A DNA stretch of 48,369 nt, taken from contig QCGP01000009.1 in the NCBI GenBank assembly GCA_003279845.1, positions 1 through 48,369 on the forward strand, read 5' to 3'. The stretch comes from Prochlorococcus sp. AG-388-F11. GTDB taxonomy: Bacteria; Cyanobacteriota; Cyanobacteriia; PCC-6307; Cyanobiaceae. Below, piece after piece: positions 19,924 through 26,081 of this stretch; the first letter of the stretch is position 1, and each line of letters starts with the position of its first letter. The translations under genes were made by a program, and so were the position numbers. A model generated the notes under the pieces. That model had not been told where the DNA came from. It saw nothing but the letters and a program-made list of their open reading frames with translations, and searched no databases.

Positions 19924-20847
19924 GTGAGTTCATTAAGCGATTTTCTTGGCGAAATAGGGCGTCACCAACTCTTGACTCCCGAAAGAGAACTCACTATGGG
20001 CCGAAAAGTCCAAGATATGGTAGTGCTTATTAATAGATGCCAAGAGGCAGGCGGCAAAGGGCCTGCTTGTGAATATTCTGAAGCCGAAAGGAAAAAGATC
20101 AAAATTGGTGAGAAAGCTAAAAATGAGATGATTACTGCCAACTTAAGATTAGTTGTGAATCTTGCCAAGAGATATCAAGGGAAAGGGCTTGATTTGCTTG
20201 ATCTTATTCAGGAGGGAACATTAGGACTTACAAGGGCGGTAGAAAAATATGATCCCTCCAGGGGGCACAGATTCTCTACCTATGCTTATTGGTGGATTAG
20301 GCAGGGATTAAATAGAGCATTATCCACTCAAAGTAGAACAATTAGGATACCAGTTAATATCAATGAAAAACTTACAAAATTAAGATCAGCGAAATCGAAG
20401 CTAATGCAACTTAAGGGTATTCCACCTAATAGCGATGAACTAGCTAAAGAGATGAAAATAACAAAGGAGGAGATTGACGAACTCCTCTCTTGTGAATTGA
20501 GAAGTATTACTGTAAGTCTTCAAGGGACTGTTAAATCAAAATCAGACCCCTCCGAGTTGGTTGACATCCTTCCAAGTGATCAAACTCCTCCAATGGAGTT
20601 AGCGGAATTATCCGAAAGGTCAGCCTCGGCTTGGAAATTATTAGATAAAGCAAATTTAACTGAAAAAGAAAGAAAGATAGTAAGCCTAAGATTTGGTTTA
20701 GACGGCTCAAATGAATGGAGAACCTTAGCTGAAGTTGCAAGACATATGAGTTGTAGCAGGGAATATTGCCGACAAGTTGTTCAACGTGCTTTAAGAAAAC
20801 TTAGAAAAGCAGGAATACAGAATGGATTAGTTGATAGTATTAGCTAA
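19924..20847 (+). CDS. group 2 RNA polymerase sigma-70 factor
   Basis: A 307-residue RpoD-like sigma factor. Region 1.2 is seen at the very N-terminus (SLSDFLGEIGRHQLLTPERE), region 2 with NLRLVVNLAKRYQGKGLDLL and the -10-recognition helix FSTYAYWWIRQGLNRAL, region 3, and region 4.2 with TLAEVARHMSCSREYCRQVV for -35 recognition. It lacks the long region 1.1 of the principal sigma factor, so I class it as group 2 (non-essential, stress, light or circadian-responsive). Start is GTG at 19924, supported by AAGGAG 7 bases upstream, one of the best ribosome-binding sites in the window. An 11-bp tandem repeat lies just upstream. Confidence 0.93.
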   Translation: MSSLSDFLGEIGRHQLLTPERELTMGRKVQDMVVLINRCQEAGGKGPACEYSEAERKKIKIGEKAKNEMITANLRLVVNLAKRYQGKGLDLLDLIQEGTLGLTRAVEKYDPSRGHRFSTYAYWWIRQGLNRALSTQSRTIRIPVNINEKLTKLRSAKSKLMQLKGIPPNSDELAKEMKITKEEIDELLSCELRSITVSLQGTVKSKSDPSELVDILPSDQTPPMELAELSERSASAWKLLDKANLTEKERKIVSLRFGLDGSNEWRTLAEVARHMSCSREYCRQVVQRALRKLRKAGIQNGLVDSIS

Positions 20848-20884
20848 AAATTCCATTAAAAATATTTAAATTTCATTGATAAGA

Positions 20885-21253
20885 ATGAAAGAGAATTACA
20901 AAACCCAAGAAAAAATCTATGATGCTGAAGTTTTAGAGAGTTCAACATTTGATGAAAATATCATTATCAAGATTCTTATTAAAGCAGGAAGAACAATTGC
21001 CAAGCCTGCCTTAGAAGTTTTGGAGATGGCTTTAGATCCTTATACTCCAGCACAAGTAAGAGTTTCGTTAATGGCTGCGCTAGCTTATTTAATTATGCCA
21101 TTTGATCTTTTCCCTGACTTTATGCCTTTAGTTGGTTTTAGTGATGATTTTGTAGCCCTCACAGCAGTACTAAGTATATGGAGCAAATACATGACTCCTT
21201 CAATAAGAGCAAGAGCAGAGAATAAGCTTAATAAGTTATTTCCTTATTATTGA
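20885..21253 (+). CDS. YkvA-like (DUF1232) membrane protein
   Basis: A 122-residue protein with the DUF1232/YkvA signature ALAYLIMPFDLFPDFMPLVGFSDD near residues 60-85 (the run ALAYLIMPFDLFPD is diagnostic), a hydrophobic hairpin thought to sit in the membrane. No activity is known for the family. I start it at the ATG at 20885 rather than the in-frame TTG 9 bases earlier. Its stop codon is immediately followed by the ATG of the next gene, so the two are almost surely translated from one message. It follows the sigma factor by 37 bp and may share its transcript. Confidence 0.8.
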   Translation: MKENYKTQEKIYDAEVLESSTFDENIIIKILIKAGRTIAKPALEVLEMALDPYTPAQVRVSLMAALAYLIMPFDLFPDFMPLVGFSDDFVALTAVLSIWSKYMTPSIRARAENKLNKLFPYY

Positions 21254-21574
21254 ATGAGTAAACTATCTATAGAGGAAGAAAAAGAACTCTTCTCCTTCAT
21301 TAAAGATTGGTTAAAATCTCATGGATTTACCCAAAAAGACTTAGCAAAGGAATTAAACATTAAATCCAGCAGAACCTCTGAGATTATTATCAAAATTAAA
21401 GAGTTATATAAAAAAGGCGGCATGTTCTATATTGCAAAAAATCTTATAAAGATTGAGCAAAAATGGTTAAACAATATCAAGAATGATTATAGAGAAACAA
21501 TACAAACACCACCATATAATCAATTAGATATCGACTCATTAGTAAACCAGATAAATCAAGATACTTGTGAATAA
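21254..21574 (+). CDS. small helix-turn-helix protein
   Basis: A 106-residue soluble protein with a helix-turn-helix-like stretch: GFTQKDLAKELNIKSSRTSE (about residues 24-43), which reads like the XRE/phage-repressor type. The C-terminal half is helical and unassigned. The ATG directly abuts the stop of the YkvA-like gene, so it is coupled to it. A DNA-binding regulator is the natural guess, but the motif is short, no binding site is evident, and I do not recognise a named family. Confidence 0.6.
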   Translation: MSKLSIEEEKELFSFIKDWLKSHGFTQKDLAKELNIKSSRTSEIIIKIKELYKKGGMFYIAKNLIKIEQKWLNNIKNDYRETIQTPPYNQLDIDSLVNQINQDTCE

Positions 21575-21772
21575 ATATTATTTAAAATATTATATTTTAG
21601 TTAAAAAAAAATATAACTCCTTAAAAACTTACCTCTAAAAAAATATCGTTTTAATTCCTAAATATGATAAATAATTTAATTATTAAAGCAAAAATATTAT
21701 GTATTTTGATTTAAATTAATTTTTTTTCAATTAATAATTAATAATTACTAAAAATAATTTCGTAAGTTATAT

Positions 21773-22042
21773 TTAAAATGCCTGAATCCAAGGATAAATA
21801 TCATAATTAATCCATATACCTTTTTGCCAATATATATCTTCTTCAATAAGATCTTTCAACTCATTTTCATCATTAGCATTAAAAATACCAAACAAATATT
21901 TGGTACATTTTGTTGGCCCTAATGTAACTAAAATATCTCGATCTTTTAAGTTTTTAAGTCTATTAAGATGTTGTTCACGAAACGGTCCTCTTTTAATAAT
22001 TGCATCTTCACAGTACTTTCCAAAAACTACAAACTTTTCCAT
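21773..22042 (-). CDS. YciI-like protein
   Basis: An 89-residue protein with the YciI-type ferredoxin-like pattern: an N-terminal strand (KFVVFGKYCED), a helix with REQHLNRLKNLKDRDILVTLGP, then LFGIFNANDENELKDLIEED. YciI-like proteins are small dimeric enzymes or ligand-binding proteins of mostly unknown role, some linked to chlorinated aromatic metabolism. I use the ATG at 22042 (MEKFVVFG); the open frame continues 19 codons upstream with a low-complexity sequence unlike the family. It is divergent from the cyAbrB gene across 98 bp, so the two promoters share that space. Confidence 0.7.
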   Translation of the reverse strand: MEKFVVFGKYCEDAIIKRGPFREQHLNRLKNLKDRDILVTLGPTKCTKYLFGIFNANDENELKDLIEEDIYWQKGIWINYDIYPWIQAF

Positions 22043-22140
22043 TTTTAAAGACAAATAATAGAATAAATACATAACTAAATAATTGCATATATTACACACA
22101 AATTGCTATGTTATTTAATACAACTTTCTTTTAATTAATT

Positions 22141-22497
22141 ATGCTAACTGGAAGCGATCTCCTTGCAAAAGTTAAAGAACTTGGTGATGTTAGCAAATCT
22201 GACCTAGTTCGCGCCTGTGGATATGTTTCTACTAAGAAAAACGGAGGTGAACGCTTAAACTTTACCGCATTCTATGAAGCACTTTTAGAAGCAAAAGGGG
22301 TTAATCTTGGTGATTCAGGAGTTGCAGGTATTGGGAAAGGTGGAAGAAAACTTAGTTATATAGCTACAGTTCAAGGCAACGGAAATCTTCTGATTGGGAA
22401 AGCGTATACAGCACTTCTTGATTTAAAAGCAGGTGATGAATTCGAAATTAAGCTAGGAAGAAAACAAATCAGATTACTACCGACAGAAGAATCTTAA
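22141..22497 (+). CDS. cyAbrB-family transcriptional regulator
   Basis: A 118-residue cyanobacterial AbrB-type DNA-binding protein (cyAbrB). Unlike Bacillus AbrB the swapped-hairpin domain is C-terminal (about residues 60-115, including GNLLIGKAYTALLDLKAGDE and FEIKLGRKQIRL), preceded by the conserved N-terminal block SDLVRACGYVSTKKNGGERL. In other cyanobacteria cyAbrB proteins adjust carbon/nitrogen balance and inorganic-carbon gene expression; that role here is inference. ATG start. Convergent with trpA, separated by 64 AT-rich bases. Confidence 0.9.
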   Translation: MLTGSDLLAKVKELGDVSKSDLVRACGYVSTKKNGGERLNFTAFYEALLEAKGVNLGDSGVAGIGKGGRKLSYIATVQGNGNLLIGKAYTALLDLKAGDEFEIKLGRKQIRLLPTEES

Positions 22498-22561
22498 AGA
22501 CAACAAAAATAAATTGGGTACATCATTTTTAATAAATTTTCTATAATTAATTTTTTATTAA

Positions 22562-23425
22562 TTAATAAATTATCTTTGTATTTATTTTTTTTTGATCAGC
22601 AGCTAAACGCATTTCTTTACAAAATTCACCAACATGATAGACGACATCTTTTTCACTTGAACTAGAAATTCGCTTTACAAATGCACTCCCAATAATTACT
22701 CCATCTGCTCCCCACTCACGAACTTTATTAACATGTTCAGGGGTGGATATTCCAAAACCAACAGCAATTGGATTGCTATTTACATCTTTTAATTTAGCAA
22801 TAAGATTTTCAACTCTATTTTCCATTTTATTTCTCTCACCAGTGACACCTGTAACACTTACTAAATAAGTAAAGCCTTTTGTATGATTTGATATTTGTTT
22901 CATTCTTTCAAAAGGAGTAGTTGGAGCTACCAATAAAATCAAGTCCATAGAATGGTTACTAACTATTTTAGAAAATTTATAAGCTTCCTCTAGAGGGAGA
23001 TCAGGAACTATTAGGCCAGAAACTCCAGCATTAGATGCTATCTCACAAAAATTTTCAAAGCCAAAACATAATAATGGATTTAAGTATGAAAAAAGGATAA
23101 TGGGAATATTTAATTTACCTTTTAAAGACTCTAAAAGTTTAATTACTTTTCTTGGGTTAGTACCTGATTTTAAGGCGCGAGAGGCCGCCACTTGAATAAC
23201 AGGTCCGTCTGCAAGTGGATCACTATAAGGGATACCTAATTCAATGAGGTCAGCCCCATTTTCTTGCAACTTTAATAAGATCTCAGAAGTTATTTCAATA
23301 TTGGGATCCCCAGCCATTATGAAAGGCATCAAAGCTAATTTTTTATTATTTTTTAACTCACAAAACTTGTCATCTACTTTAGACAAAGATTCATTTTTAG
23401 TAATTTGCATTTTGTTATCTTTCAT
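22562..23425 (-). CDS. trpA: tryptophan synthase alpha subunit
   Basis: Cleaves indole-3-glycerol phosphate to indole and glyceraldehyde-3-phosphate for the beta subunit. The 287-residue TIM barrel shows the catalytic Glu in LIELGIPYSDPLADGPVIQ, the Asp in GLIVPDLPLEEA and the phosphate-binding GFGISTPEHV. I keep the ATG at 23425; a second in-frame ATG lies 5 codons later. It is the last gene of a minus-strand run after tRNA-Leu, ndhL and the DUF3007 gene, and trpB is not in the window. Confidence 0.97.
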   Translation of the reverse strand: MKDNKMQITKNESLSKVDDKFCELKNNKKLALMPFIMAGDPNIEITSEILLKLQENGADLIELGIPYSDPLADGPVIQVAASRALKSGTNPRKVIKLLESLKGKLNIPIILFSYLNPLLCFGFENFCEIASNAGVSGLIVPDLPLEEAYKFSKIVSNHSMDLILLVAPTTPFERMKQISNHTKGFTYLVSVTGVTGERNKMENRVENLIAKLKDVNSNPIAVGFGISTPEHVNKVREWGADGVIIGSAFVKRISSSSEKDVVYHVGEFCKEMRLAADQKKINTKIIY

Positions 23426-23452
23426 GATTTTTAGATATTTTGTATGAAAAAT

Positions 23453-23773
23453 TTATGGATTTCTCTCTAAATCTTCCATTAGTCTTTGCTGCTCTTCCTT
23501 TGACAATGAGTTGAATTTGGTTTCTAGTTTATCATTAACAACTTTTTCATATTCTTTTCTATATCGCTTCCTTTGTTCCATGAAAGTCATTTTTCCATTA
23601 ACAACTCTATAAACATAAGATGTTACCCAAGTAATAACAATCAAAATCAAGATGCAACTTGAGAGAGTAGTGGCTGTAAAATTGTCGATACCAATTTGCG
23701 GTGCCAATTTATAACTAATTAATCCTATTAATGAAATAAATAAACCTATTTGTATAACTTTACCTTTAGTCAA
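23453..23773 (-). CDS. DUF3007 family membrane protein
   Basis: A 106-residue protein with two hydrophobic segments (about residues 6-23 and 35-55) and a charged, coiled C-terminal tail rich in Lys and Glu (KTMFMEQRKRYRKEYEKVV-like region). It matches DUF3007, a cyanobacterial and plastid family almost always next to ndhL, which suggests but does not prove a link to the NDH-1 complex. Start is TTG at 23773, 4 bp after the end of ndhL; there is no ATG before the first membrane segment. Likely co-transcribed with ndhL and trpA. Confidence 0.78.
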   Translation of the reverse strand: MTKGKVIQIGLFISLIGLISYKLAPQIGIDNFTATTLSSCILILIVITWVTSYVYRVVNGKMTFMEQRKRYRKEYEKVVNDKLETKFNSLSKEEQQRLMEDLERNP

Positions 23774-23777
23774 TTAT

Positions 23778-24011
23778 TTACCCTTTACCACTTCCTTTTA
23801 GTCTGAGATTTAAAAATGGAGAAAATAAAATTAAACCTGGAAAAAAAAGAAATACAAGGCCATAAATTCCTAATCTTTCAAATTTTCCCATAATATTCCA
23901 TCTATTATTCATCCAGTAAAATAGTAATAACGGAATAATCAATAAATAAGTAGAAATAATTCCAATATAAGCAATGAAAGTAGCGAATGAATTATTGAAA
24001 AAACTTTCCAT
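23778..24011 (-). CDS. ndhL: NAD(P)H-quinone oxidoreductase subunit L
   Basis: Small membrane subunit of the cyanobacterial NDH-1 complex (cyclic electron flow, respiration, CO2 uptake forms); in Synechocystis it was first found as IctA, required for inorganic carbon transport. At 77 residues it has two transmembrane segments (about 10-32 and 47-65), with [20 protein letters not shown] between them, a family-typical loop. ATG start, 78 bp downstream of tRNA-Leu on the same strand. Confidence 0.92.
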   Translation of the reverse strand: MESFFNNSFATFIAYIGIISTYLLIIPLLLFYWMNNRWNIMGKFERLGIYGLVFLFFPGLILFSPFLNLRLKGSGKG

Positions 24012-24089
24012 TTTGATTTATGGTTGCATAGTTAAAACATAACAACTATTGGAAGTTATCGTCAGAACTAAAAATAAATAATTAAATAA

Positions 24090-24175
24090 TGGGAGTGGGG
24101 GGACTTGAACCCCCACGAGCTAAATCGCTCGACGGATTTTAAGTCCGGCGCGTCTACCAATTCCGCCACACTCCC
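24090..24175 (-). tRNA. tRNA-Leu (anticodon UAA)
   Basis: An 86-nt tRNA read on the minus strand. The acceptor stem GGGAGTG pairs with CACTCCC at the 3' end, followed by discriminator A (base 24090). The D arm is GCGG AATTGGTAGA CGC; the anticodon loop CTTAAAA contains UAA; a long variable arm (CGAGCGATTTAGCTCG) marks it as class II Leu, and the T arm is GGGGGTTCAAGTCCCCC. CCA is not encoded. The 5' half and promoter region of this gene are duplicated at 24776-24889. Confidence 0.97.
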
Positions 24176-24251
24176 AAAAGGAATTTGCGCTTTCTAATCG
24201 TAGCCGAAAGTATCCCTTTTATCCAAAAAATATCCTAAAATTTACACTTTT
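24138..24251 (-). repeat. partial tRNA-Leu duplication, copy 1 (in the intact gene)
   Basis: 114 bp covering the 5' half of tRNA-Leu up to the anticodon loop plus about 76 bp of upstream DNA. Bases 24138-24214 match 24776-24852 with one substitution (24194). After a diverged stretch of 26 bases, the block TTTACACTTTT recurs at identical spacing (24241 against 24879). The partner is copy 2 at 24776-24889. Confidence 0.93.
24197..24226 (-). promoter_or_regulatory. candidate promoter of tRNA-Leu
   Basis: Read on the minus strand: a -35-like TTGGAT (24221-24226), an 18-base spacer, and a -10-like TACGAT (24197-24202), about 22 bases before the mature tRNA 5' end. Assigned by spacing and by preservation in the duplicated copy at 24835-24864; not experimentally supported here. 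Confidence 0.45.
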
Positions 24252-24372
24252 CAGGATGCAATAGACGCGCCAGATATATATAGATTACCTTAATTGGAAT
24301 AATGCAAATATTAAGTGGTAAATAATTTATGAGCTGATAAGTTAATAGATATAAATTTTATATAAATTAAGC

Positions 24373-24564
24373 ATGGCTAGTATCATTAGAGCAAAAAAAG
24401 GTGCATGGTTTCTAGGAGTTTGCAAAGGTCTTGAAAAATCAAATAGAGGTAATGCGCTTTTCTGGAGATTAGTTTTTTTTATTGCTTCATGCTTTACTCT
24501 TGGTTTCCCAATTTTGATATATCTTGGATTAGCAATTATATTCCCCATTGAGAAAGCAGAATAA
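24373..24564 (+). CDS. small PspC-domain-like membrane protein
   Basis: A 63-residue protein resembling the PspC domain: an N-terminal KKGAWFLGVCKGLEKSN segment (PspC proteins typically have GVCxGLA) followed by NALFWRLVFFIAS and a hydrophobic C-terminal stretch (about residues 34-57). PspC domains belong to membrane-stress systems, but such stand-alone cyanobacterial copies have no known function. It lies inside the variable segment between tRNA-Leu and pyrC, bounded by the partial tRNA duplication and by a pair of near-identical 14-mers. ATG start without a strong ribosome-binding site. Confidence 0.65.
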   Translation: MASIIRAKKGAWFLGVCKGLEKSNRGNALFWRLVFFIASCFTLGFPILIYLGLAIIFPIEKAE

Positions 24565-24650
24565 ATATTTAATATCTTTTTGATATTCCTTAAAGAATAT
24601 TCCTCTAGTCTTCTAAAACATAGATTTTTAACCACTTATTAAGAGGTAGA

Positions 24651-24737
24651 ATGCGCGCTAGATATATGTTGGATATTTTTACTAATGTGGATAGGTTAAA
24701 AAGTAAGAAAGGGACTGGGTTTTATCCCAATCCCTAA
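24651..24737 (+). CDS. possible 28-residue small protein
   Basis: ATG CGC GCT onward encodes 28 residues: basic and aromatic, starting MRARYMLDIF and ending KKGTGFYPNP. AAGAGG sits 4-5 bases before the ATG, a better ribosome-binding site than most genes here have. The last codons lie in a strong inverted repeat (24710-24735), so the coding appearance may be secondary to an RNA structure. I do not recognise a family. Confidence 0.35.
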   Translation: MRARYMLDIFTNVDRLKSKKGTGFYPNP

Positions 24738-24828
24738 ATCTCCTGTACGCTAGTGTATTAATATTTACGCTAGACTTTAAGTCCGGCGCGTCTACCAATT
24801 CCGCCACACTCCCAAAAGGAATTTGCGC
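24705..24828 (-). ncRNA. candidate chimeric small RNA: tRNA-Leu 5' half plus unrelated tail
   Basis: Inference from structure. Copy 2 of the tRNA-Leu upstream region keeps promoter-like hexamers (24835-24864). Transcription from about 24828 would produce the first 38 tRNA bases (starting GGGAGTG at 24813), then about 60 unrelated bases, then the hairpin 24710-24735 followed by a T-rich stretch. The RNA would be about 120 nt. It cannot fold as a normal tRNA because the anticodon 3' stem, variable arm and T arm are absent. Confidence 0.35.
24710..24735 (-). terminator. hairpin with T-rich tail, minus strand
   Basis: Arms of 10 bases (AGGGATTGGG / CCCAGTCCCT on the minus strand) with one mismatch and a 6-base loop, followed by TTCTTACTTTTT. 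It fits a factor-independent terminator for the candidate small RNA or for read-through from pyrC. The T run is interrupted, so strength is uncertain. Confidence 0.5.
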
Positions 24829-24889
24829 TTTTTAATCGTAGCCGAAAGTATCTCAATTAACCAATAAAAATTGGAATATTTACACTTTT
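24776..24889 (-). repeat. partial tRNA-Leu duplication, copy 2 (orphan)
   Basis: Second copy of the 5' half of tRNA-Leu and its upstream region, about 640 bp from the intact gene and in the same orientation. It matches 76 of 77 bases at 24776-24852, then diverges, then matches again at TTTACACTTTT. Similarity stops inside the anticodon loop, where TTTAAGTCC is preceded by different bases (GAC instead of GAT and beyond). Confidence 0.93.
24835..24864 (-). promoter_or_regulatory. retained promoter-like elements of the duplicated copy
   Basis: Minus strand: TTGGTT (24859-24864), 18-base spacer, TACGAT (24835-24840). Spacing is identical to the candidate tRNA-Leu promoter. Bases around the -35 have changed between the copies while TTGG itself is kept in register. 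Confidence 0.4.
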
Positions 24890-24913
24890 AATTGTCAGAT
24901 TAAATCTAATTTT

Positions 24914-25963
24914 TTAATTTACTATCCCTTCTACTTGCCATTGTAAAGTTTCACCTGCATGAAATGGTTTTATTTGTCCGACTATATTTTTTTCTTCAAC
25001 AACATCAATAAATTCTTTAATTTTATTAGGTCTAGAAACTAATTTTAATTTCTCTTTATTTGGGGGCACATTATAAAAATTAGGGCCATTCAAACTTGCA
25101 AACTTTTCAAAATTATCTAGAGCATCCTCTTCTTCGAATATCGTTAAATAGCTTTCTATTGCTACTGGCGAATTAAAAATACCTGCACATCCACAAAAAG
25201 CCTTCCACTTCCTAAGATGTGGAGCAGAGTCAGTTCCCAAGAAAAAACATTTTTCCCCACTTGTTGCAGCTTTCCTTAAGGCGAGTCTATTATTTTCCCT
25301 CTTAGCAACTGGTAAGCAGTAAAAATCACTATTTAAGCCTCCAAAAAACATTGCATTTCTATTTATATGCAAATGATGCGGAGTGATAGTAGCTCCAATA
25401 TTATTTTCTTGAACAAAATTTACTGCATAAGAAGTAGTTATATGTTCTAAAACTATTTTTAATTTTGGAAATCTTTTAGTTATTTGACAGAGTTCTTTAT
25501 CTATAAAAACTTCTTCTCTATCGAACACATCTACTTCAGAATCAGTCACTTCCCCATGAATTAAAAGAGGCATTCCAAAATCTTGCATTAATTCAAAGAT
25601 CTTATATAGATTTTCTATTTTCCTAACTCCATGACTGGAATTTGTTGTGGCATTAGCAGGATATAATTTTGCAGCGAAAAAGACGTTATTTTTAAAACCA
25701 TTTATTAATTCTCCCTTATCAGTCTCATCTGTAAGATACATTGTCATTAATGGTTCAAACTTGGAACTTTCTGGTAATGCTTCAACAATAGATTTCTTAT
25801 AAGAAATAGCACTATTAATTGATGTTATGGGACTTTTAGTATTTGGCATGACAATGGCTCTTCCAAAATATTCTGAAGTAAAATGAATGATATTTTTTAA
25901 TACAAGACCTTCTCTTAAATGTAAATGCCAATCATCAGGTTTTATTATGGTTAAAGTCTTCAA
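24914..25963 (-). CDS. pyrC: dihydroorotase
   Basis: Third step of pyrimidine synthesis: cyclises carbamoyl-aspartate to dihydroorotate. At 349 residues it is the short, class II type (Escherichia coli PyrC-like). The first metal motif DWHLHLREG is at residues 11-19; metal and substrate residues continue with LLIHGEVTD, VLEHITTSYA, TPHHLHINRN and the Asp in FLGTDSAPHLRKWK. The carboxylated Lys is probably in FFAAKLYPAN. Start is TTG at 25963 (MKTLTIIKPDDW). It is divergent from the cation exchanger, and downstream lies the duplicated tRNA fragment. Confidence 0.96.
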   Translation of the reverse strand: MKTLTIIKPDDWHLHLREGLVLKNIIHFTSEYFGRAIVMPNTKSPITSINSAISYKKSIVEALPESSKFEPLMTMYLTDETDKGELINGFKNNVFFAAKLYPANATTNSSHGVRKIENLYKIFELMQDFGMPLLIHGEVTDSEVDVFDREEVFIDKELCQITKRFPKLKIVLEHITTSYAVNFVQENNIGATITPHHLHINRNAMFFGGLNSDFYCLPVAKRENNRLALRKAATSGEKCFFLGTDSAPHLRKWKAFCGCAGIFNSPVAIESYLTIFEEEDALDNFEKFASLNGPNFYNVPPNKEKLKLVSRPNKIKEFIDVVEEKNIVGQIKPFHAGETLQWQVEGIVN

Positions 25964-26081
25964 AATTTTTTCTATTTAATCAATTTTAACAGCAAATTAA
26001 AATTGACAATAAATTTTAGACATTCGAGGATAGTTATTAACCAATTATGAAAATTTTTATTATCTATATAAAAGCTTAAAT

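Larger units (their letters stand above)
24565..24913. other. 349-bp variable gap between PspC-like gene and pyrC
   Basis: No long gene. It contains a short ORF with a ribosome-binding site (24651-24737), a terminator-like hairpin (24710-24735), a spacer with the direct repeat ACGCTAG (twice within 24740-24775), and copy 2 of the partial tRNA-Leu duplication (24776-24889). Together with 24176-24372 this looks like the remains of an insertion next to the tRNA gene; no integrase or phage gene remains. Confidence 0.7.

Noticed and set aside
21575..21772. Small RNA in the AT-rich convergent gap
   Set aside because: Only simple A/T runs and short repeats; no GC-rich stem or promoter-like pair to support it.
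22043..22099. Longer N-terminus for the YciI-like gene
   Set aside because: The upstream 19 codons are low-complexity and would occupy the shared promoter region with cyAbrB.
24342..24635. 97-codon ORF on the minus strand opposite the PspC-like gene
   Set aside because: It is a shadow of the PspC-like frame with no recognisable domain or ribosome-binding site.
24776..24852. A second functional tRNA-Leu
   Set aside because: Only the acceptor 5' strand, D arm and part of the anticodon arm are present; the variable arm, T arm and 3' acceptor strand are missing.
26003..26031. TTGACA as a consensus promoter for the cation exchanger
   Set aside because: At 17-base spacing the -10 position reads GAGGAT, a poor match.
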